From: Thermoplasmata archaeon
GTDB lineage: Archaea > Thermoplasmatota > Thermoplasmata > SG8-5 > JAGLSY01
Assembly (NCBI GenBank): GCA_023135545.1
Contig: JAGLSY010000037.1
Location: forward strand, 1 to 7,175
Length of the DNA stretch: 7,175 bases
Reading direction: 5' to 3'
The position numbers were made by a program, and so were the translations under genes. Below are positions 1-5,199 of the stretch, in pieces. How positions within the stretch are numbered: position 1 is the stretch's first letter; every line of letters begins with the position of its first letter. Below the pieces are notes generated by a model, which was not told where the DNA came from, did not search any database, and was given only the letters and a program-made list of their open reading frames with translations.

Positions 1-1
1 C

Positions 2-1576
2 AGAACCGACGAGATATTCTATGCCCGGTCCGTTGACTTCGGTCGCTTAGGGAGTTGGGAAAAGGAAATCCCGATCAGCTTAGCGGTAGATGATAAAATG
101 ACCATCCAGTCATCTTCCATAACCGCCTACAGGGACGATGTCCATGTGGTCTGGAGCCAAGGAAGCCTGGAAGCAGGCAAGCCCAATGAGGTCTTCTATT
201 CTGGCTCTATTGGGGAAAATGGTAACCCTGGTACATGGACCGGAGCGGACAAGGACATGATGATAAGTAATTCTGAAGATAAAAATCCGGTCTCGGACAT
301 ATCGGTGGCTGTCGATGACAAGCGCAACGTTAATGTGGTCTGGGCCGAGATGGATCATAAGAATCCCCAAATGTCTAAGGAAGTTCACACTTCCACCACC
401 AATGAGGGTGACATACCTGGCACATGGTCTGGGCAGAAAGAAGATATTGTGCTCAGTTGGCCCGACCCAGAGGTGAGGGCGGACGTAAGCAATATCTCTC
501 TTGCAATGGGTCAGAATATCGACGGCGCATGGAAGACCCAGATTGTCTGGGAAGAGCTGAATGTCGTCTCAAAGGACAAGGCCGAGCACGGTACCCAGGT
601 ACATACTATTCCAGAGGAATTCACACTTTCGGTCTCAACATCAGGCAGTGGCTCGGTCGACAAGGATCCGGACCAGTCAACTTATCACTTCGGCGATTCG
701 GTAACCCTGACAGCCACCCCATCAGCGGGATGGTACTTCGACCACTGGACCGGTGATATTACCGGCTCGACAAATCCACGAGGGATCACCATCGAGGGAG
801 ATATGAGCATCACAGCCGTTTTTTATCAATATCAATATACCTTTACAACATCGGTGTCCCCATCGGGGGCCGGTTGGATCGTGAAAGATCCCGAGCAGGC
901 AACTTACACCTACGGCCAGACTGTCGATCTGACCGCCTATGCCAACCCGGGATACGAGTTTGACCATTGGGCAGGCAGCCTCGGCGGCTCGATCAATCCG
1001 GATGATGTTTCTGTCAACGGCAACGAGGCGGTCACCGCCTACTTCACCCAGATAACCTATGATATACCGGTTCATCTCGGCTGGAACATGATCTCCGTGC
1101 CTCTCGATCTTTTGAACACAAATACCGCTGTGGCTCTTGATGACAGCCTCGGAGACGGTCTTACCACATGGGACGTGGTTAAGCAGTATGATGCCAGCGA
1201 CAGCGTGGACCACTGGAAGACCTACGACAAGAACTGGCCAGGAACCCAGGACCTTCTGAACATCGATAACACAATGGGCCTCTGGATTGACATTACCAGC
1301 CTTGGAGACGGCTATCTCACGGTCACCGGCGACTACCCGGCATCGACTGGCGTACCGCTAAAAAGCGGGTGGAACCTTATCGGCTATCCTGCCAATAACG
1401 ATGCATCCTACACGGTGGGCCAGCTAAAAACAGCAGTCACCGGGTCGGTGGTAGAGGGCTATTACAGTGTCGGTCCATACAATCTCCAGGTTCTGGGAGA
1501 TTCCTATGTTCTGCAGAAAGGCGAGTCATACTGGATCAAAGTGAGCTCCGACACCACCTGGACCGTTGATTGGTAA
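2..1576 (+). CDS. Surface protein, 5'-truncated: propeller blades, two InlB-B-like repeats, C-terminal GWN domain
   Basis: The frame is open from base 2, so the true start lies upstream. The ATG at base 98 is internal, because the 32 codons before it continue the same repeat (EIFYARS...GSWEKEIPIS). In-window length is 524 residues. Residues 1-205 hold at least three degenerate propeller-type blades with the pattern E(V/I)xYxxS...GTWxG...S...VxVVWxE. Residues 207-276 and 279-349 are two divergent InlB-B-type repeats, recognisable by the sequence Y-xx-G-xx-V-x-L-T-A...G-x-x-FDHW-x-G...(V/I)TAxF. Residues 353-524 form a C-terminal domain that starts near GWNMISVPL, contains YDASDSVDHWKT and GWNLIGYP, and ends exactly in VDW. 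The architecture is that of an exported cell-surface or adhesive protein. No catalytic residues were recognised. The signal peptide must be outside the window. There is no C-terminal membrane helix or basic tail, so it does not look like a sortase or archaeosortase substrate. The specific function is unknown. Confidence 0.95.
   Translation, partial: RTDEIFYARSVDFGRLGSWEKEIPISLAVDDKMTIQSSSITAYRDDVHVVWSQGSLEAGKPNEVFYSGSIGENGNPGTWTGADKDMMISNSEDKNPVSDISVAVDDKRNVNVVWAEMDHKNPQMSKEVHTSTTNEGDIPGTWSGQKEDIVLSWPDPEVRADVSNISLAMGQNIDGAWKTQIVWEELNVVSKDKAEHGTQVHTIPEEFTLSVSTSGSGSVDKDPDQSTYHFGDSVTLTATPSAGWYFDHWTGDITGSTNPRGITIEGDMSITAVFYQYQYTFTTSVSPSGAGWIVKDPEQATYTYGQTVDLTAYANPGYEFDHWAGSLGGSINPDDVSVNGNEAVTAYFTQITYDIPVHLGWNMISVPLDLLNTNTAVALDDSLGDGLTTWDVVKQYDASDSVDHWKTYDKNWPGTQDLLNIDNTMGLWIDITSLGDGYLTVTGDYPASTGVPLKSGWNLIGYPANNDASYTVGQLKTAVTGSVVEGYYSVGPYNLQVLGDSYVLQKGESYWIKVSSDTTWTVDW
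620..829 (+). repeat. InlB-B-like repeat 1 in the surface protein
   Basis: About 70 residues from FTLSVSTSGSGSV to ITAVF. Hallmarks are the glycine/serine-rich first strand, YHFGDSVTLTATPSAGW, the FDHWTG core and the final ITAVF strand. This matches the divergent InlB B-repeat family, a beta-grasp-like stalk module of surface proteins. It is followed after a two-residue link by a second copy. Confidence 0.85.
836..1048 (+). repeat. InlB-B-like repeat 2 in the surface protein
   Basis: The second copy of the module runs from YTFTTSVSPSGAGW to VTAYFT. It shares KDPxQ(S/A)TYxxG, the A-x-P-G-x-x-FDHWAG core and SINPxxVxV-x-G-x-xxVTAxF with copy 1. The two copies are clearly diverged at DNA level, so the duplication is not recent. 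It leads directly into the C-terminal domain. Confidence 0.85.
1058..1573 (+). other. C-terminal GWN/VDW domain, copy A
   Basis: This is the last 172 residues of the first surface protein. Key positions, all shared with the minus-strand protein, are GWNxISxPL, YDASDSxDHWKT, DxTMxLWIxIT, LTVxG, GWNxxGYP, PYNLQ, KxGExYW and a terminal WxVDW followed directly by TAA. The domain has an internal two-fold pattern: each half starts with a GWN strand and ends with an aromatic strand (LWI or YWI) followed by a beta-strand. I do not know a formal family name for it. A surface-retention or folding-cap role is inference. Confidence 0.8.
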
Positions 1577-1653
1577 TTCAATTCAAACTGGTATCTATCC
1601 CCTCCTTCCATCCCCCGCCACACTGGAACATCAAAGTTACCCACGTTAACTAA

Positions 1654-1678
1654 TACTGTGACCCCCGTTGGCACGGTA
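1654..1678. repeat. Hairpin, 7-bp stem
   Basis: TACTGTG (1654-1660) pairs with CACGGTA (1672-1678), with one G-U wobble if transcribed. The 11-base loop is C-rich on its left. On its own this is weak, but it is the first of several hairpins in the same intergenic stretch. Confidence 0.4.
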
Positions 1679-1738
1679 CTGGCCCCTCGTGAGTTGTTAG
1701 AAAAACATATTGGAATTTGGCAGCGTAGAATACCGCCG

Positions 1739-1799
1739 TAAGCCCATCAATAAACAAGCAAATAAACGCAGAGAATTTACCTCTGCGAGTATGGGCTTA
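1739..1799. repeat. Nested inverted repeats (9-bp outer arms, 7-bp inner hairpin)
   Basis: The outer arms TAAGCCCAT (1739-1747) and ATGGGCTTA (1791-1799) are perfect reverse complements. Between them, CGCAGAG (1767-1773) and CTCTGCG (1781-1787) form a second perfect stem around a 7-base loop. The left internal spacer is 19 bases and the right one 3 bases, giving a bulged stem-loop in RNA. Confidence 0.65.
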
Positions 1800-1811
1800 T
1801 GGCTTATTGAA

Positions 1812-1868
1812 TTGAAACTTCCAGGCCCGATGCAATATTCAAATCCTCTAGGGCCTGGTAGTTTTCAA
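1812..1868. repeat. Long inverted repeat, 17/18-base arms
   Basis: The left arm TTGAAACTTCCAGGCCC (1812-1828) matches the reverse complement of the right arm (1851-1868) with one inserted base and one mismatch. The inner 8 bases CCAGGCCC / GGGCCTGG are perfect. The loop is 22 bases (1829-1850). There is no T-run after the right arm, so it is not a classic bacterial terminator. It lies upstream of the possible promoter of the next gene. Confidence 0.65.
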
Positions 1869-1881
1869 GGTAAATCCTTAT

Positions 1882-1887
1882 CTATAA
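1882..1887 (+). promoter_or_regulatory. Possible TATA box for the zinc-ribbon membrane protein
   Basis: CTATAA lies 23-26 bases before the chosen ATG at 1908. An archaeal TATA box at this distance would start transcription at or next to the ATG, giving a leaderless mRNA. That agrees with the lack of a Shine-Dalgarno sequence before 1908. The sequence is short and common, so the support is modest. Confidence 0.35.
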
Positions 1888-1907
1888 GCACTGTATCAGA
1901 GTATGTT

Positions 1908-3302
1908 ATGGAACTTCCACCGGCCCTCGATAAGCTGAGCAAACTGAAGTTCGGCATGCCCATCGCGGTACTGCTGGTCATCGTGATTGATATAGCCCTG
2001 ATGTCCACCATATTCTTCACGGACCTGAGCAACTCCAGCTTCGGCCCCTTTTTCATGCTCATAGCCATCGTGGCCATTACCTTTACCATATTCTACGTGT
2101 TCGGAATCAGGGACATGAAATACCTCATGGTCTTCGGGATCGCAGTTTTCCTGGTGGTCGGCTCGGTGGTTTACATACTTGTTCTGCACGAATCCTTCGG
2201 CATGCCGGAGCCGGAGCCCGGTAATTCCGAATTCTACAGGGATTGGAAATTGGCCTCAATCTTCGACCTGGAAGATGGAACATATTTCTCGGATACCTCC
2301 TTACATTGGTATAGGCTGGAGGGCGGTGATGTGACCCCGTACAAGGACCAGATGGGCACCTATAGGTTCAACGTAACCCTTTATTCAAATGACCCTTTCA
2401 TCATAGAGCCAGATATTCGAATTGCCTATGCAAGAGAATTATGGTGGGATGCCCAGGAAGTCGACATGGTGGCGGTGAATGCATCAGATACGGATTATAC
2501 GGACGGGAAAGACTATGAGGCCAATGTCCAGATTGACACCAATGCGGTATATCATCACTGGTATGCGCTTGTCTTTGACGGCGGGGCCAACCCCGGCAGC
2601 ATGAACACGACCATGATCATGGGGCCGCTGGTGGGTGACGAGTCCAGCCTTTACGGGACCTATGCCGGAGTGGGGGCCATCAACACCTTCTGCAACACGG
2701 CCATGCTCTTCTTCATCGTGGTTCTCCTCTATTGGTGGATTCTCAAGGCCAAGGAACAAAGAAAGCAGTGGGGTGTCCCCTCTGATGATGATTCCGGGGA
2801 CCAACCAGTCAGCAAGGATGCCAGGTTCTCCTGTACCAAGTGCGGTGCCGATGTAACCGATGATGATGATAAATGTCCCAAATGCGACGAATCCTTTGAT
2901 GATGATGAAAAAGATGACGCCACCTCAGATGATAACAGCCAAGAGATTGTGATAGTGGATTCAATCGCAGATGATGAGGAAGAGGATGAGGGCGGGGAAG
3001 AGGATGAGGTAAAGGCCGAGTTCACATGCACCAGCTGCGGTGCCGATGTATTCGATTCGGATGAGAAATGCCGCCTGTGCGGTGAGGGAATCGAGGGGGA
3101 GGAGGAATCGGATTTCACGTGCACAAGCTGCGGTGCCGATGCCTATGATTCTGATGAAAAATGCGGCAAGTGCGGTGAGCCCTTCGAGGGTGTGGCCGAT
3201 GATGACAATCCAGCATTACACAACTGCCCCCATTGTAACAAGGAGATATCAGAGAAACTGAACTTCTGTCCCCACTGCGGCAAGACAATGTCCGGGGAAT
3301 GA
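1908..3302 (+). CDS. Four-helix membrane protein with outside domain and four cytoplasmic zinc ribbons
   Basis: 464 residues from the ATG at 1908. This start was chosen because it places a short polar N-terminus (MELPPALDKLSKLKFG) before the first helix; the upstream open frame lacks protein character. Predicted helices are at about 17-38, 46-66, 73-93 and 258-279. Residues 97-257 form a soluble domain of unknown family. N-linked sequons (NSS between helices 1 and 2; NVT, NAS and NTT in the large domain) and the basic KAKEQRK after helix 4 place this domain outside and the C-terminus inside. The tail holds four zinc ribbons (residues 307-330, 372-395, 403-426, 438-461), each CxxC...CxxC, separated by very acidic Asp/Glu linkers. 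The ribbons probably bind zinc structurally and mediate protein contacts; a sensor or scaffold role is inference. The stop codon is 3 bases from that of the opposing gene. Confidence 0.9.
   Translation: MELPPALDKLSKLKFGMPIAVLLVIVIDIALMSTIFFTDLSNSSFGPFFMLIAIVAITFTIFYVFGIRDMKYLMVFGIAVFLVVGSVVYILVLHESFGMPEPEPGNSEFYRDWKLASIFDLEDGTYFSDTSLHWYRLEGGDVTPYKDQMGTYRFNVTLYSNDPFIIEPDIRIAYARELWWDAQEVDMVAVNASDTDYTDGKDYEANVQIDTNAVYHHWYALVFDGGANPGSMNTTMIMGPLVGDESSLYGTYAGVGAINTFCNTAMLFFIVVLLYWWILKAKEQRKQWGVPSDDDSGDQPVSKDARFSCTKCGADVTDDDDKCPKCDESFDDDEKDDATSDDNSQEIVIVDSIADDEEEDEGGEEDEVKAEFTCTSCGADVFDSDEKCRLCGEGIEGEEESDFTCTSCGADAYDSDEKCGKCGEPFEGVADDDNPALHNCPHCNKEISEKLNFCPHCGKTMSGE
2826..3290 (+). repeat. Zinc-ribbon repeat array (four units)
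   Basis: The units lie at 2826-2897, 3021-3092, 3114-3185 and 3219-3290. The first three share F(S/T)CTxCGADxxDxDxKCxxC. Units 2 and 3 are nearly identical in protein and closely similar in DNA, 93 bases apart, pointing to a tandem duplication. Unit 4 (CPHC...CPHCGKTM) is the common stand-alone zinc-ribbon form. The linkers are GAT/GAA/GAG-rich low-complexity DNA, including GATGATGATGAT at 2859-2870. Confidence 0.85.
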
Positions 3303-3307
3303 TTTTT
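3303..3307 (+). terminator. Short T-run after the zinc-ribbon gene
   Basis: TTTTT follows immediately after the TGA stop of the plus-strand gene and overlaps the TAA stop of the opposing gene. Archaeal polymerase can terminate at oligo-T on the non-template strand, so this may end the plus transcript. The run is short. No matching T-run follows the minus-strand gene. Confidence 0.25.
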
Positions 3308-5102
3308 ACCAATCCACAACCCAAACACTATCAGCCACAACATGCACCCAGTACCCCTCCCCAGGCTTCATCACATAAGTCGCATCCACTGCCTGAAGGT
3401 TGTAGGGAGTGCTGGCATTGAAAACCTCAACCTTATCTGCCCCAGTACCCCACAGAGCATTAGCCACAGTCTCGGTTGTTTGGGTCGGATACCCCACAAA
3501 ATTCCAACCCGCATAAAGAGTAATTGTTGTAGATGATGGAACGATTCCTCTGACAGTCAAATTCACATCTGGCTCAGTAATATTAATCCAGAGGGCCATT
3601 GTCCTGTCGAGACAAAGCAAATCATTGAGCTGTTGGGGCTTGAATGTGGCATTGGTTTTCCAGTGGTCAGTGGAGTCTGAAGCATCATACCACAGCATAT
3701 AATCCCACTTGCCAGTAATGTTTTCCAGGGCTTTGTCCAGGGATTCATCACTTTGTATCAACGGGGTTGATATCAGGTTCCAGCCCTCATTTAGGGTGAT
3801 GTTGTAGGTCGAGAGTGGGGGGAAATCTGGATAGCGCTTGTAGTATACTTCAGGATCGCCATCCCTCTGGTCATACCATGCCACGTGGACTATATTGTCC
3901 TGCACATCGACTTCTGGCCACCAGGAATCAGATCCTTCGCTGTAGGTCAACCTTAAATCGGTACTCCAATCTGCCCCTGCATTTGTTGAATTCTTATAAT
4001 ATATTTCTCTGGTTGAGCCATCATCTCTCCTATCGTGCCATACCATATGAACAGAATCTTCGCATGCAACTAACCTTGGCTTGTACGTGGTTCCAGGAAA
4101 TGGACCTACTAATAATTTAATCGTCCCCCAGGTAGCTCCATTATCTGTAGAATTGCGATAACAGAGATAGTAATCGGAACCTATCGCATCTGTCCATACT
4201 GTATGAATCGTAGAACCATTAACAGCGATTGAGCTGGCTATGTGGTCAGATGAATTTGTTGTAATTCTTCTATCCTGATTTATATTTCCCAGACCGTCAT
4301 CCCAAGTAGCACCATTATCTAAGCTTCGCTTATAATAGGCATCCCCTGTGGATACTCCATTTCTGCCATCAGACCATAAAATATGGATTTCATTTCCATT
4401 AATTGAGATGCCTCTTGGGGCCGAAGCATAGGGCGCACTTGTCAAACGTCTTTCCTGCCCGATGTTCCCCAAGCCATCATCCCACGTTATGCCACTGTCT
4501 GTGCTTCTCACATAATAAATTTCGGTATTTGGTGGAGATGAATCAGGACCATGACGGGAATCCACCCAGATGATATGGATATTGGAATTTGACACTCCTA
4601 TTAGGGGGGCTTCCGAGTTCTCTCCGTCGTCCACTGAAATCATCTTCGGTGAAGACCAAGTAATGCCACCATCCGTTGAGTTGCAGTACCTAATTTCATG
4701 AAAACCAATAGCATCATTGTCATCCCAGACCACATGAAGATTATCTCCGTTGTTTCCGATATCTGGGGTGATACAATGTATTCCGGGTATGTAATTGCTA
4801 ACTTGTGTGGGATTATTCCAAGTTTGGCCAGCATCTGTCAAATTAATATAAAATGTTTCAGTATGTCCCAGCATTTGTTTTGACCAAACAATGTGGACAT
4901 TCGAACCATCCAAGACAATGCGAGGATCGATATCTCCTGTTGTGCTATTATTTGAAAGATTAATGTCGTCGGTCCAACCTGTTGGTAAACCGGTCGTCTT
5001 TTCATCTCCGACTTTGGAAATAGTGGTCGGGATTAATAAAACTGAGACTAAACTCATCACGACAATGAACGACCAAACAATCCGTGTTTTCTCTCTTCTC
5101 AT
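3306..5102 (-). CDS. Secreted Asp-box beta-propeller protein with C-terminal GWN/VDW domain
   Basis: 598 residues from the ATG at 5102; a TTG one codon upstream is also possible. The N-terminus MRREKTR followed by a hydrophobic stretch to about residue 29 is a signal peptide or anchor. Residues 40-428 contain six Asp-box motifs of the form SxDxGxTW at 88-95, 142-149, 200-207, 260-267, 318-325 and, degenerate, STNAGADW at 372-379. They alternate with seven (I/V)Hx(V/L/A)W strands, several followed by DxR. This is a sialidase-like propeller fold, but the catalytic pattern of sialidases (FRIP, arginine triad) was not recognised, so a binding role is more likely. Residues 432-598 are the same C-terminal domain as in the first gene. 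Many N-glycosylation sequons support export. It is lower in GC than the first two genes and divergent from the next surface gene across 97 bases. Confidence 0.95.
   Translation of the reverse strand: MRREKTRIVWSFIVVMSLVSVLLIPTTISKVGDEKTTGLPTGWTDDINLSNNSTTGDIDPRIVLDGSNVHIVWSKQMLGHTETFYINLTDAGQTWNNPTQVSNYIPGIHCITPDIGNNGDNLHVVWDDNDAIGFHEIRYCNSTDGGITWSSPKMISVDDGENSEAPLIGVSNSNIHIIWVDSRHGPDSSPPNTEIYYVRSTDSGITWDDGLGNIGQERRLTSAPYASAPRGISINGNEIHILWSDGRNGVSTGDAYYKRSLDNGATWDDGLGNINQDRRITTNSSDHIASSIAVNGSTIHTVWTDAIGSDYYLCYRNSTDNGATWGTIKLLVGPFPGTTYKPRLVACEDSVHMVWHDRRDDGSTREIYYKNSTNAGADWSTDLRLTYSEGSDSWWPEVDVQDNIVHVAWYDQRDGDPEVYYKRYPDFPPLSTYNITLNEGWNLISTPLIQSDESLDKALENITGKWDYMLWYDASDSTDHWKTNATFKPQQLNDLLCLDRTMALWINITEPDVNLTVRGIVPSSTTITLYAGWNFVGYPTQTTETVANALWGTGADKVEVFNASTPYNLQAVDATYVMKPGEGYWVHVVADSVWVVDW
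3309..3809 (-). other. C-terminal GWN/VDW domain, copy B
   Basis: 167 residues from TYNITLNEGWNLISTPL to the terminal VVDW. It aligns throughout with copy A: YDASDSTDHWKT, LDRTMALWINIT, LTVRG, GWNFVGYP, PYNLQA, KPGEGYW and WVVDW before the stop. The shared YDASDS motif uses AGC serine codons in copy A but TCA and TCC here, so the similarity is kept at protein level and is not a recent DNA copy. Confidence 0.8.
4260..4511 (-). repeat. Two near-identical propeller blades
   Basis: The segments at 4440-4511 and 4260-4331 encode almost the same blade edge, (S/L)xTWDDGLGNI(G/N)Q(E/D)RR(L/I)T after an Asp box, 180 bases (60 residues) apart. The other blades lack the WDDGLGNI extension. DNA identity is visibly lower than protein identity. 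This is the best-preserved internal duplication of the propeller. Confidence 0.75.
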
Positions 5103-5199
5103 CAAAATACAATATAATTCTACTCCCTAATAATCATTTCTAGAGCAATCTATTTGTAGTTGATTGTGCATTTATATCATAATCTTTGGGAGGAAGAAA
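5103..5199. promoter_or_regulatory. Divergent promoter region between two surface-protein genes
   Basis: 97 AT-rich bases separate the two divergent start codons. For the plus gene, TTTATATCA (5171-5179) is a good TATA-like box about 25 bases before the ATG. For the minus gene, CAATATAATT (5110-5119) is TATA-like but only about 12 bases from its ATG, too close for the usual spacing. A GGGAG (complement of 5123-5127) lies 20 bases from that ATG, too far for a normal ribosome site. The minus promoter is therefore not settled. Confidence 0.45.
5188..5193 (+). promoter_or_regulatory. Shine-Dalgarno site for the beta-helix surface protein
   Basis: GGGAGG lies 6 bases before the ATG at 5200, an ideal ribosome-binding distance. 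It fixes the start of this gene, which is also supported by the signal peptide that follows. If the TATA-like box at 5171-5179 were the only promoter, the mRNA would begin near the ATG and lose this site, so a second upstream promoter may exist. Confidence 0.7.

Larger units (their letters stand above)
1577..1907. other. Gene-free, hairpin-rich intergenic stretch
   Basis: No convincing gene lies here. A frame is open from a TTG at 1710 through to the next gene, but its 66 codons (Lys/Arg-rich, then unpatterned) run through the inverted repeats and resemble no protein I know. The stretch begins with a pyrimidine-rich segment (1594-1616) after the upstream stop. It then carries a hairpin at 1654-1678, a nested pair of inverted repeats at 1739-1799 and a long inverted repeat at 1812-1868. 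A possible promoter lies at its right end. It could be a transcript-end structure, a small RNA or the remains of a non-coding mobile element. Confidence 0.6.

Noticed and set aside
424..756. 110-residue plus-strand open frame overlapping the first gene
   Set aside because: It overlaps a clear repeat-containing protein in another frame and shows no recognisable features.
722..1213. 163-residue open frame on the minus strand within the first surface gene
   Set aside because: It lies antisense to well-patterned InlB-type repeats and the GWN domain. Its own translation has no domain pattern and it has no upstream signals. It is a shadow of the GC-richer gene.
1577..1816. TTCAATTCAA (1577-1586) and TTGAATTGAA (1807-1816) as terminal inverted repeats of a 240-base element
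   Set aside because: Only 10 AT-rich, self-similar bases match and the match does not extend on either side. No target-site duplication was found, so chance is a good explanation.
1839..1868. Rho-independent terminator at the long inverted repeat
   Set aside because: No T-run follows the right arm on either strand, and hairpin-plus-U terminators are not typical of archaea.
2729..3124. Serine-rich 131-residue open frame on the minus strand
   Set aside because: The serine richness is simply the complement of GAT/GAG codons in the acidic linkers of the zinc-ribbon tail.
1058..3809. The two copies of the C-terminal domain as a recombining inverted repeat that could flip the zinc-ribbon gene
   Set aside because: The similarity is at protein level only. 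Codons differ too much (for example serine AGC versus TCA/TCC) to leave long identical DNA for homologous inversion.
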